From Promethearchaeia archaeon (GTDB taxonomy: Archaea; Asgardarchaeota; Lokiarchaeia; Sigyniarchaeales; SOKP01): 7,974 nucleotides of DNA. Below the pieces are notes generated by a model. It did no database searches, was not told the origin of the DNA, and was given only the letters and a program-made list of their open reading frames with translations. Position 1 is the first letter of the stretch, and each line of letters starts with the position of its first letter. Position numbers and translations under genes: made by a program. Location: NCBI GenBank assembly GCA_029856445.1, contig JAHQWY010000171.1, forward strand, positions 1 through 7,974. The letters run 5' to 3'. Positions 1 through 5,776 of this stretch are shown in pieces.

Positions 1-510
1 AGTTAATTGATGTACCGCATCTGAACCTCTTTCTGGCTCAGTTATACATATGCATCCAGAAGCCTGACCTGTTACTAAATCCTTCAGTGCTTCAAGTCTG
101 GCTGGTATGTTTTCATGATGATCAACTATGGGATTTATAGCTAATACTGTAGCACCACTTCCCATCGCAAATTGAGTATCAAACATATCTATTGCTAAAT
201 ATCTGAGAAAATCGGCTGTTGCTCCATGGTAATCGTAAGTTATATCGATCATATCAAAATTATGAGCTCTTGTTATATATCCTTCTGCTCCAAACGCTGG
301 GATCCAATCATATACATCTTCTTCTGGTCCGTGAGTAATATTATTTTTCTTTTCAAACCTTAGGCAAAACTTCTGAACTTGTTTAAGGAATGAAAACTGC
401 TCTGGTGATAAAATCGCCATTAAATTGTTATTTATGAAATTATATCGATTTTTTAAACTGAGTTTTTCTAAAATTTCGTCATTAATAACTTGATCTACAT
501 ATTTAGACAT
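1..510 (-). CDS. acyl-CoA dehydrogenase, N-terminal part (cut by left edge)
   Basis: Reading from the ATG at 508-510 gives 170 codons open to the left edge, so only the N-terminal part of the enzyme is present. Acyl-CoA dehydrogenases are FAD flavoproteins that introduce a double bond next to the thioester of acyl-CoAs, in fatty-acid or amino-acid breakdown. The key signature is TEPERGSDA at about residues 157-165, matching the conserved TEP.AGSD motif at the start of the middle beta domain, which contacts FAD and substrate. Before it lies a mostly helical N-terminal region of about 150 residues, the normal spacing for the family. The start is supported by an AGAGGT Shine-Dalgarno seven bases upstream (about 518-523) and a TATA-like element at 551-558. 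Substrate class cannot be judged because the catalytic base and C-terminal helical domain are outside the window. The gene stands alone, 182 bases downstream of the longin/roadblock-like gene. Confidence 0.88.
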   Translation of the reverse strand, partial: MSKYVDQVINDEILEKLSLKNRYNFINNNLMAILSPEQFSFLKQVQKFCLRFEKKNNITHGPEEDVYDWIPAFGAEGYITRAHNFDMIDITYDYHGATADFLRYLAIDMFDTQFAMGSGATVLAINPIVDHHENIPARLEALKDLVTGQASGCICITEPERGSDAVHQLT

Positions 511-548
511 ATTTTAAACCTCTTGTTAATTAAATTAAGAAATATCAA

Positions 549-561
549 TTTTTATAAATAA
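549..561 (-). promoter_or_regulatory. TATA-like promoter element for the acyl-CoA dehydrogenase
   Basis: On the minus strand this reads TATTTATAAAAAT. Transcription would begin about 25 bases downstream, near 528, leaving a leader of about 18 bases that still contains the AGAGGT ribosome site. The whole region is AT-rich, so a chance match is possible. Confidence 0.35.
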
Positions 562-692
562 TAATTTTATTAATGAAATACGTACTATACTAGCCAAAAT
601 GCAAAACAGCTTTTTAATTTTCGTTAATAATATAATAACAAATGTGAATATGTTGAAAAAAGTACAACTTAGCCCATAAGAAAAATAAATAT

Positions 693-1445
693 TCAACAAA
701 TGAGCTTCTGTAATCTATTCGAAAAACGTTTTGAGATTATTAGACCAGTTTCGAACGGGCAGTTGCTCTTAAACAATATAACCGAAATAAAATGTTTATC
801 AATTCCTATTAATGAAAGCACTCCAAATTTTTCTAGAGAGATTAGTTCGTTTACTCTATAATTTCCAGAAAGAAATCTTCCCTCTAAGAGTCTAACTATT
901 TCTTGCAGTATATCCTGTTCCAAATTAGATACAATAACTCTTCCGGTTTGAGTCAGTAACGCAGAAGAAACAACAAAAGATGAAAATGTATGTAATTCAT
1001 TAAAATTATTTAATAATTCATTTTTTATCTCATCTGATACTAATTGGCTTCCATTTTCCATTATATTATCAATATTTTTTTCGAAATCAAGGAATTTAGA
1101 GATTTCTCCGTCATAATTTTCAGTTAGTAAATCTAGATCAAATTTATCAAGGAATTGATTTTTAATTTCTCTTAATTGATTTCTTAGTTCAACTAGATTA
1201 TCTGTTCTATCGCTAAACAAAGCAAAAAGCAATTCATCCTTCTTTATTTTTTCAATTTCAAAAATAAATCGAAAAAGTCCAACTTCGATTTCTGATAATT
1301 CTTCAGTCTTTAGGGTTTGTTTTACAAAAGAAAAAATTGCACTTAGAAAGCTACTGGTCAATTTTACGTTGAAAACATCTTCATAAGCCTTATAAAAGAT
1401 TAATTCGCCTGTGTTCCCTTTCATTATGAAGATATTTTTTATCAT
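693..1445 (-). CDS. longin-like / roadblock-like two-domain protein (putative GTPase partner)
   Basis: A 250-residue soluble protein with no signal peptide or membrane helix. Residues 1-125 look like a longin-type fold: a hydrophobic first strand ending in a turn (IKNIFIMKGNTGELIFYKAY, 2-21), a long amphipathic helix (about 31-47), central strands (53-78) and a closing helix ending NQFLDKF. This is the layout of adaptin-sigma, SNARE-longin and related domains. Residues 126-150 are a charged helical linker. Residues 151-250 resemble a roadblock/LC7 domain: strand SSALLTQTGRVIVS, helix 178-192, strands GVLSLIGIDKHFISVILF and a last helix. Both folds bind or regulate small GTPases in eukaryotes and in the bacterial MglA/MglB system, and Asgard archaea carry many of them. 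Two GTPase genes lie about 3.3-4.9 kb away on the same strand, but no operon links them. Domain calls rest on pattern and predicted secondary structure only. The start could also be M8. A T-rich stretch (minus strand, 681-692) right after the stop may end transcription. Confidence 0.7.
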   Translation of the reverse strand: MIKNIFIMKGNTGELIFYKAYEDVFNVKLTSSFLSAIFSFVKQTLKTEELSEIEVGLFRFIFEIEKIKKDELLFALFSDRTDNLVELRNQLREIKNQFLDKFDLDLLTENYDGEISKFLDFEKNIDNIMENGSQLVSDEIKNELLNNFNELHTFSSFVVSSALLTQTGRVIVSNLEQDILQEIVRLLEGRFLSGNYRVNELISLEKFGVLSLIGIDKHFISVILFKSNCPFETGLIISKRFSNRLQKLIC

Positions 1446-1507
1446 TTAACTCAATAAATACGATGATAAATAATTTTAATGGAGTTAATATTCTTGTAAT
1501 ATAAGTT

Positions 1508-1521
1508 TAGATATAAAAATC
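1508..1521 (-). promoter_or_regulatory. TATA-like promoter element for the longin/roadblock-like gene
   Basis: The minus strand reads GATTTTTATATC, a reasonable archaeal TATA box about 65 bases before the start codon. Initiation about 25 bases downstream would leave a leader of roughly 45 bases. No clear Shine-Dalgarno precedes the ATG at 1445. The rest of the 1446-1678 gap holds no open frame of note. It does contain an 8-base inverted repeat, ATAATCGA at 1592-1599 and its complement at 1647-1654, of unknown meaning. Confidence 0.3.
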
Positions 1522-1678
1522 CTCTTATTAATCAGTTTCTTAAGGTATGCGCAACTCACATATGTAAAAAGCTTACTTAAATTATACGAACATAATCGAG
1601 AAATGTTTCTAATTTGAATTAAAGGCTAAATCTAGAGTTATTCTCATCGATTATTGCTATTTTTAATACATTTCTACC

Positions 1679-2437
1679 TTAGAATCCGTCAAATTTAGCC
1701 CATTCATCTTCTTCTTCAGCTTCTTCCTCATCATCTATATATTCTTCAACTTCGTCACTTTTGTAGCTCTCAGGTAATTCTTCCTCAAAATCTTCAAATT
1801 CTTCTTCGAAGGTAATCGCTTTATCTAAATCAGTTATCACTTCTGCGGAGACTTTTATCTCGGGCATTACTTCTTCTACTGGCTTCTTCTTTTCTACTAA
1901 TTTCAGGTAATCTCCATGAATCTTGATTGTTATGGGCGTTTCTTCTTGTAATAATCGAACCACAACCTCTTCACTTGCACTCGAGTCGTGAGGCATACGC
2001 ATCACAAGTGCTCTTGCGCCTTCAAATACTCCGCTTATAATTTCAACAGTATCTCCTTCTTCTAAGTATTCTGTTACACTTCTTGGTAGTAATACATGTT
2101 TAAGTTCGGACAATTTAATATTCTGTACGATTCTTCCTTTTATATGAGGAATTCCTTGAACTGCTATTTGAACATCCCTCTTTTGAGGAGCCTCAAAAAA
2201 AATATAGCCTGGAAGTAAAGGAGAGACGAGCATTGCTCTAATATCAGGTATTACATCTAAGATCTTAAATCGATAAAAAATCTGCTTTAAAATATTACTT
2301 TCTTGATTAATGGTTGTTCTTACCGCAAAAAGCGTTGTGAGTTCTTCCTTTTCCTCGAACGATTCTTTTGAGTAAGTTTCATTCCTCTTAAGGTCTTTAC
2401 TACCATTTTCTTCTAATTCTTCACCTTGGTCTGGCAT
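1679..2437 (-). CDS. spt5: transcription elongation factor Spt5 (NusG family) with acidic tail
   Basis: Archaeal Spt5 binds the RNA polymerase clamp, with Spt4, and closes the DNA channel to raise processivity. Residues 1-32 are a charged, probably disordered leader. Residues 33-120 form the NGN domain, recognisable by LFAVRTTINQE near its start and by the LLPGYIFFEA strand (74-83) and the VQGIPHIKG segment (93-101). Residues 124-182 form the KOW domain, with GDTVEIISGVFEGARALV at 128-145. Archaeal Spt5 is usually about 150 residues. This one has 252 because of the leader and a tail of about 70 residues (183-252), in which 24 of the last 42 residues are Asp or Glu. Eukaryotic Spt5 also has an acidic region, but at its N-terminus. 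The gene is not next to secE or rpl11, its frequent archaeal neighbours. aIF1A lies upstream on the same strand across 185 bases, so each probably has its own promoter. The ATG at 2435-2437 has only a weak ribosome site. Confidence 0.93.
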   Translation of the reverse strand: MPDQGEELEENGSKDLKRNETYSKESFEEKEELTTLFAVRTTINQESNILKQIFYRFKILDVIPDIRAMLVSPLLPGYIFFEAPQKRDVQIAVQGIPHIKGRIVQNIKLSELKHVLLPRSVTEYLEEGDTVEIISGVFEGARALVMRMPHDSSASEEVVVRLLQEETPITIKIHGDYLKLVEKKKPVEEVMPEIKVSAEVITDLDKAITFEEEFEDFEEELPESYKSDEVEEYIDDEEEAEEEDEWAKFDGF

Positions 2438-2493
2438 TTCTTTTCACGAATCTCATTTGAATTTAGGTTTTTAATAAATTAAAAAGAAAAATA

Positions 2494-2517
2494 AGTATAT
2501 ACTAATAAGGAATTCCT
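2494..2517. repeat. two adjacent 10-base palindromes in the spt5 promoter
   Basis: AGTATATACT at 2494-2503 and AGGAATTCCT at 2508-2517 are both perfect palindromes, with centres 14 bases apart. They sit just downstream of the predicted spt5 TATA box, where a bound protein would block polymerase. They could be an operator pair, or chance in AT-rich DNA. Confidence 0.25.
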
Positions 2518-2520
2518 AAA

Positions 2521-2534
2521 TTATAAAATTTTGC
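2521..2534 (-). promoter_or_regulatory. BRE/TATA promoter for spt5
   Basis: The minus strand reads GCAAAATTTTATAA: an A-rich BRE-like hexamer followed by a TATA box, one of the better promoter matches in the window. Predicted initiation is near 2499, giving a leader of about 60 bases. Two 10-base palindromes (2508-2517 and 2494-2503) fall between the TATA box and the predicted start site. The second, AGTATATACT, could itself be an alternative TATA box. Confidence 0.4.
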
Positions 2535-2601
2535 TTTTTAATGAGGCTCTGAGTATTTAATATTTGAACTTGAGGGACGTACAAATATGAAATATCTTCA
2601 A

Positions 2602-2628
2602 TTTTAATCACATTAATGTCAGTTAAAA
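2602..2628. repeat. imperfect inverted repeat at the 3' end of the aIF1A gene
   Basis: A perfect 10-base palindrome ACATTAATGT (2610-2619) is flanked by complementary arms TTTTAA (2602-2607) and TTAAAA (2623-2628), with 2- and 3-base interruptions. The right arm contains the aIF1A stop codon. It could form a weak hairpin in the mRNA 3' end or be a dimeric protein-binding site. No poly-T tract follows on the minus strand, so a simple archaeal terminator is not evident. Confidence 0.3.
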
Positions 2629-2988
2629 TGTAATATTATTAATATCTAATATCTCAGGAACCTTATTATTACGCTCAAGCCAAGAGATCTCTGCTCTTGT
2701 GTATCTCCATGAGATTTCGCATTTCCCTAATTTATCTTGAGACTCAGTGGCCCATTCCCACGGATTTACTATCACAAGGTCTCCCCGCCTAATCCAAACT
2801 CTCTTTTTTATTTTTCCACGAATTCTACCCATTCTATGTTTGCCATCTTCACAGAATACCCTCATCCTATCACCACCTAGTATATCGACAACAATCCCAA
2901 ACATTTCTCCTAACTTTTTACTCGGGAATTTAACCCTTGTAATTACAGGTTCTTCCTGACCCTTACCTTTTTTCCCTTTTTTTGCCAT
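2623..2988 (-). CDS. eif1A: translation initiation factor aIF1A
   Basis: aIF1A (family of eIF1A and bacterial IF1) occupies the A site of the small ribosomal subunit and helps scanning and start-codon selection. From the ATG at 2986-2988 the protein is 121 residues, normal for archaea. It has a basic Lys/Gly-rich tail (MAKKGKKGKG), an S1-type OB fold at about 22-95 and a short helical C-terminus. Diagnostic stretches are GIVVDILGGDRMRVFCEDGK (31-50), the RMGRIRGKIKKRVWIRRGD strand-loop (52-70) and VNPWEW (74-79), then the ISWRYT motif typical of the family. The reading frame also reaches a TTG at 2997, but the MAKKGKK start is the usual one and is preferred. Spt5 follows downstream and a cupin gene lies 35 bases upstream on the same strand, so aIF1A could share the cupin promoter or initiate in the short gap. 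Confidence 0.96.
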   Translation of the reverse strand: MAKKGKKGKGQEEPVITRVKFPSKKLGEMFGIVVDILGGDRMRVFCEDGKHRMGRIRGKIKKRVWIRRGDLVIVNPWEWATESQDKLGKCEISWRYTRAEISWLERNNKVPEILDINNITF

Positions 2989-3023
2989 AATTATCAATTA
3001 ATTCATAATTTCTTTTTTTAAAT

Positions 3024-3296
3024 TCAAATCTTATCTTCAGGTTTATAATCTCCCTTGATGAAAACAATCTTGATTGGTTCATTTGAGTCATTTCTAATAT
3101 TGTGCATCTCTTTAGGTTCACACAAAAAAACACTACCTTGCGGTGCTGGATACTCCTTATCATCAACAATCATAATACCATCGCCTTCAACGAAATAAAA
3201 AGTTTCATCTATAATATTATGACCATGTGCACTCTCACCCATTAATTCTCCGGGTTTGAGTAATATAACACCCCAGTCAATCGACGGCCCTCTCAT
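3024..3296 (-). CDS. small cupin protein; true start probably upstream at 3359
   Basis: A single-domain cupin (double-stranded beta-helix) with a complete set of metal ligands. Numbered from the first ATG, the motif-1 residues are H24, H26 and E31 (HGHNIIDETFYFVEG) and the motif-2 His is H65 (EPKEMHNIRN). Such small cupins bind Fe, Mn, Zn or Ni and may be dioxygenases, isomerases or sugar/ligand-binding proteins; the substrate is unknown. The ATG at 3296 gives only 90 residues. The frame stays open upstream for 21 more codons with family-like sequence (RGGESGVKYL running into MRGPSIDWGV), then meets a stop at 3366-3368. That stretch has no ATG, GTG or TTG, yet a GGTGA ribosome site sits six bases before an ATA codon (3357-3359). 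Initiation at ATA, giving 111 residues, is therefore likely, unless the base is a sequencing error or the N-terminus has been lost. The gene is divergent from the alcohol dehydrogenase. Confidence 0.85.
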   Translation of the reverse strand: MRGPSIDWGVILLKPGELMGESAHGHNIIDETFYFVEGDGIMIVDDKEYPAPQGSVFLCEPKEMHNIRNDSNEPIKIVFIKGDYKPEDKI

Positions 3297-3365
3297 TAGA
3301 TACTTAACCCCAGATTCCCCACCTCTATATTCAAAATCTGTTTCATGTACTTTTTTTATCGTAAT

Positions 3366-3370
3366 TCACC
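3366..3370 (-). promoter_or_regulatory. GGTGA ribosome site upstream of the cupin, pointing to an ATA start
   Basis: The minus strand reads GGTGA, then six bases, then ATA at 3357-3359. The same GGTGA motif precedes the ATG of the plus-strand cupin at 6578 with seven-base spacing. The site is also the right arm of a small hairpin, CACC-ATT-GGTG. Confidence 0.55.
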
Positions 3371-3408
3371 AATGGTGTAAATTATGTCATAAAACAAATT
3401 ATCTAGCG

Positions 3409-3421
3409 TAAATTATAAATC
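3409..3421 (-). promoter_or_regulatory. TATA-like promoter element for the cupin
   Basis: The minus strand reads GATTTATAATTTA. Predicted initiation near 3390 places the start site upstream of the GGTGA site, consistent with translation beginning at 3359 rather than 3296. Confidence 0.35.
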
Positions 3422-3449
3422 TTACCCATTATAAAGAGATTCATAAGTA

Positions 3450-3460
3450 ATTATAAAAAC
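3450..3460 (+). promoter_or_regulatory. TATA-like promoter element for the alcohol dehydrogenase
   Basis: ATTATAAAAAC is followed about 25 bases later by a predicted start site near 3480, giving a leader of under 20 bases that includes the GGGTGA ribosome site at 3486-3491. It is arranged back to back with the cupin promoter, about 40 bases away. Confidence 0.4.
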
Positions 3461-3485
3461 TTTTATGACTTTGGAAGGATATAAA

Positions 3486-3491
3486 GGGTGA
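3486..3491 (+). promoter_or_regulatory. GGGTGA ribosome site that decides the alcohol dehydrogenase start
   Basis: GGGTGA lies five bases before the ATG at 3497-3499. An in-frame GTG at 3488-3490 lies inside this site, which argues against it being the start codon. Confidence 0.55.
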
Positions 3492-3496
3492 ATAAA

Positions 3497-4684
3497 ATGA
3501 TCCTCTCTTTTAATTTTGCAAGAATTCCGAACATAATTTTTGGTGCTGGAAGTCTAAATGAACTATACGATATTATACCACAATTCGGAAAAAATGTCCT
3601 ATTTGTAATTGGTGAAACTTCGTTGAAAAAGTCAGGTAAATGGGATGAGATTACGTCAATTATAGATAAAAAATCTTTCAATTATTTTCTATTATCCATT
3701 TCTAAAGAACCTTCTCCACTGATTATTGATGAGGCTGTAACGAAATTTCGGAAGAAAAATATTGAATTGGTGGTAGGGATAGGCGGTGGTAGTGTCACTG
3801 ATGCAGGAAAAGCAATCTCAGCAATGATTCCGAAGGAAGACTCGATAAAAAACTATTTAGAAGGAGTTGGTAACAAAATCCATGATGGCGAGAAAATTCC
3901 TTATATCGCAATTCCAACTACTTCTGGTACTGGTAGTGAAGCTACTAAAAATGCAGTCATTAGCGAGATTGGTCCTGAAGGTTTCAAAAAATCCTTACGA
4001 CATGATAACTTAATTCCCAATATTGCACTAATAGATCCAGAGCTCATGATTTCCTGTCCACCCTCAATTTCAGCAGCATGTGGAATGGATGCTTTTACTC
4101 AATTACTTGAGGCCTATGTGTCACCTAAAGGGAGTCCTATGACAGATACATTAGCGTTAAGTGGTATGAAATATATGAATAAAAATCTATTATACGCATG
4201 TTCAAGTGGAGCCTCTAATATCGAAGTTCGAACTGCTATGGCTTATGGATCACTTATGTCAGGAATTACTTTGGCAAATGCAGGTTTAGGAATCGTACAT
4301 GGATTGGCTAGTGCAATAGGAAGTTTATACGATATTCCTCATGGAGTCATATGTGGCACCCTCTTGGCAGAAGCAACCAAAATAAATATAAAAAAATTGC
4401 AAGAGCAGGATTCTAGTGGAAAAGAAGGATTAAAGAAACACGCAGATATTGGAGCATTATTATCAGAGGATAAAACTGAAGAAATAGGAAAAACCGATGA
4501 AAATTGTTCAAAATTAGTTAATATTCTTGATAGATGGACTCAAGAACTAAAAATTGAACGACTAGGAAAATATGGTATAAAAATGGAAGATATTGGTATA
4601 ATTATAGAAAAAGTAGGGTTAAAAAATAATCCTGTTAAATTAGAAAAAGAGGATATAAAAAATATACTAATAAATCGGCTTTAA
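3497..4684 (+). CDS. iron-type alcohol dehydrogenase family protein
   Basis: A 395-residue NAD(P)-dependent oxidoreductase of the group III (iron-type) alcohol dehydrogenase superfamily, normal length. The N-terminal Rossmann-like domain shows the dinucleotide-binding GIGGGSVTDAGKA (about 95-107) and TTSGTGSEAT (141-150). The C-terminal all-helical domain carries the metal site. Of the usual ligands (Asp, His, His, His), D198, H268 (GIVHGLAS) and H282 (DIPHG) are present. The second ligand is Gln202 (MDAFTQLLEAY) instead of His, and the His usually four residues after the third ligand is Ser272. From memory, similar Gln-containing members form a recognisable subfamily, so this is probably not decay, but metal identity and substrate (an alcohol/aldehyde or a keto-acid reductase role) are open. 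The ATG at 3497 is preferred over the GTG at 3488 because of the ribosome site. It converges on GTPase A with 16 bases between the stops, so transcripts probably overlap. Confidence 0.93.
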   Translation: MILSFNFARIPNIIFGAGSLNELYDIIPQFGKNVLFVIGETSLKKSGKWDEITSIIDKKSFNYFLLSISKEPSPLIIDEAVTKFRKKNIELVVGIGGGSVTDAGKAISAMIPKEDSIKNYLEGVGNKIHDGEKIPYIAIPTTSGTGSEATKNAVISEIGPEGFKKSLRHDNLIPNIALIDPELMISCPPSISAACGMDAFTQLLEAYVSPKGSPMTDTLALSGMKYMNKNLLYACSSGASNIEVRTAMAYGSLMSGITLANAGLGIVHGLASAIGSLYDIPHGVICGTLLAEATKINIKKLQEQDSSGKEGLKKHADIGALLSEDKTEEIGKTDENCSKLVNILDRWTQELKIERLGKYGIKMEDIGIIIEKVGLKNNPVKLEKEDIKNILINRL

Positions 4685-4700
4685 ATATGAAGATTATTCT

Positions 4701-5210
4701 CTAGAGATTTTTAATAATTTCTTTTGCTAACAATCTAAACGCTAGATTCACGTTTACGCCAGTTTTAGAAGAAATTTTTAAATATTTAAAAAAACCATAC
4801 TTCTTTGGAAAAGTCCGAGCAAACTTTTCATCCACCGTGATCGAATCGGTCAAATCTAATTTAGTTCCTAAGAAAATTATTGGAATTCCTGGGTTTTCAC
4901 CTCGACAAATATTAACCCATTGTTCTATGTTCTCTAAACTAGATGGTCGTGTAAGGTCAAAAAGTAAAAGAGCTCCTTTAGCACCAGCAGAATAATCTTT
5001 TAATAGAGGTCTGAAATGATCTTGTCCGCCAAAATCCCAAACTTGCAATGTTATTGTTTCTCCTTTAATATAAGTTTCTTTGAGGAAGAATTCCACTCCA
5101 AGGGTCATTTTTGTGTCTGCTAGGAACTTATTTTCAACAAACCGATAAAGAAGAGTTGTCTTTCCTACTCCTCCATCTCCAGCTGTTATTATTTTAAGAA
5201 GTTTACTCAT
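4701..5210 (-). CDS. Ras/Rab-like small GTPase A
   Basis: A 169-residue single-domain small GTPase. All five nucleotide-binding motifs are visible: P-loop GDGGVGKT (11-18), switch I Thr36 in KMTLGVEF, switch II WDFGGQ (58-63) with the catalytic-type Gln63, base-recognition TKLD (116-119) and SSK (147-149). TKLD replaces the common NKxD; Rho-family proteins have the same variant. The protein ends at KEIIKNL with no C-terminal cysteine, so Rab-style prenylation is not possible. It should act as a GTP/GDP switch, with unknown partners. The ATG at 5210 is preferred: it is preceded by GTGGT with five-base spacing and matches the paralogue's N-terminus. An in-frame ATG at 5222 would add MWLN. GTPase B (5777-6298) is about 64% identical without gaps, indicating duplication. 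Upstream on the same strand is the PIN gene; its own promoter probably lies in the 126-base gap. T-rich minus-strand sequence after the stop overlaps the dehydrogenase 3' end. Confidence 0.95.
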   Translation of the reverse strand: MSKLLKIITAGDGGVGKTTLLYRFVENKFLADTKMTLGVEFFLKETYIKGETITLQVWDFGGQDHFRPLLKDYSAGAKGALLLFDLTRPSSLENIEQWVNICRGENPGIPIIFLGTKLDLTDSITVDEKFARTFPKKYGFFKYLKISSKTGVNVNLAFRLLAKEIIKNL

Positions 5211-5277
5211 ATTTAACCACATTTATTGTAAATTTTTAATAAATGGATTATTTTGATACGAAAATAAATTTAATTAT

Positions 5278-5289
5278 TATTATATAAAG
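5278..5289 (-). promoter_or_regulatory. TATA-like promoter element for GTPase A
   Basis: The minus strand reads CTTTATATAATA. Predicted initiation near 5258 leaves about 45 bases before the ATG at 5210. This suggests GTPase A can be transcribed independently of the upstream GTPase B/PIN pair. The gap also holds a T9 run on the plus strand (5315-5323) of no evident role. Confidence 0.4.
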
Positions 5290-5336
5290 AAGCTAGATTA
5301 AAATTTCTATGCTGTTTTTTTTTCTGTAGTGCTTAT

Positions 5337-5768
5337 TTAAGATCTATCAAATGACAAAAATTTTTTTTGTCGAAGAAAAATAGTATTTATATGTAATCCT
5401 CTTGCTTTCCTACGTAATTCAGAATCATTGCTTGCTAAAAAAATATTATCTTCTTTTTTCTTTAACTCCAAAGATTTCCGTAAGAGGAAATCATCAGTTG
5501 ATTCACTGTTTTCTTTAACTTCTTCGTAGAATACGATATCAAAATTAACTTTATTCTTCTCAAGGTATAACAATCCGGAATCGAGCAACCTTTTGAATTT
5601 CGTACTCTTTGATTCTCTTCTCTTTTTAGCTACAAGCTCATTTAGTATTTGTTTAAATATAATAAATCTTAGTTTTCCTTCCAATTTTGATCGTATTTCA
5701 TTTAAATAATCTATTTTAAACTGAAAAGGAAGTAAAATGAAATTTGAATCAATTACTATTAAGTTCAT
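5337..5768 (-). CDS. PIN-domain protein, Fcf1/Utp24-like (predicted RNA nuclease)
   Basis: A 143-residue PIN domain, the metal-dependent RNase fold. Candidate acidic active-site residues occur in the expected order: D7 in the first strand (LIVIDSNFILLPFQFKID), E44 (ILNEL), D92/D93 (STDDFLL) and D115 (ASNDSELRRK). The LLPFQFKID continuation after strand 1, the ASND.ELRRKAR segment and the final NTIFLRQKKFL resemble archaeal proteins related to eukaryotic Fcf1/Utp24, which cleaves pre-18S rRNA. Many such archaeal PIN proteins are also labelled VapC-like, but no antitoxin gene is adjacent, so a toxin role is less likely. The ATG at 5768 begins 8 bases after the stop of GTPase B, so the two are almost certainly co-transcribed and perhaps translationally coupled. 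No clear terminator follows. RNA target unknown. Confidence 0.82.
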   Translation of the reverse strand: MNLIVIDSNFILLPFQFKIDYLNEIRSKLEGKLRFIIFKQILNELVAKKRRESKSTKFKRLLDSGLLYLEKNKVNFDIVFYEEVKENSESTDDFLLRKSLELKKKEDNIFLASNDSELRRKARGLHINTIFLRQKKFLSFDRS

Positions 5769-5776
5769 ATTAGAAT

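Noticed and set aside
1592..1654. 8-base inverted repeat (ATAATCGA and its complement) downstream of spt5
   Set aside because: The arms are 47 bases apart with no supporting T tract, and such matches are expected by chance in AT-rich DNA. Noted in the intergenic description only.
2747..2959. Plus-strand open frame of 70 codons
   Set aside because: It lies wholly inside the aIF1A gene on the other strand, has low-complexity content and no ribosome site.
2963..3169. Minus-strand open frame of 68 codons
   Set aside because: It overlaps the cupin gene and the start of aIF1A in another frame; the cupin frame has clear family motifs.
3463..3681. Minus-strand open frame of 72 codons
   Set aside because: It is antisense to the start of the alcohol dehydrogenase and crosses its promoter; no family resemblance.
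5337..5768. PIN protein as a VapC toxin of a toxin-antitoxin pair
   Set aside because: No small antitoxin-like gene precedes it; the upstream partner is a full GTPase, and the motifs fit the Fcf1-like branch better.
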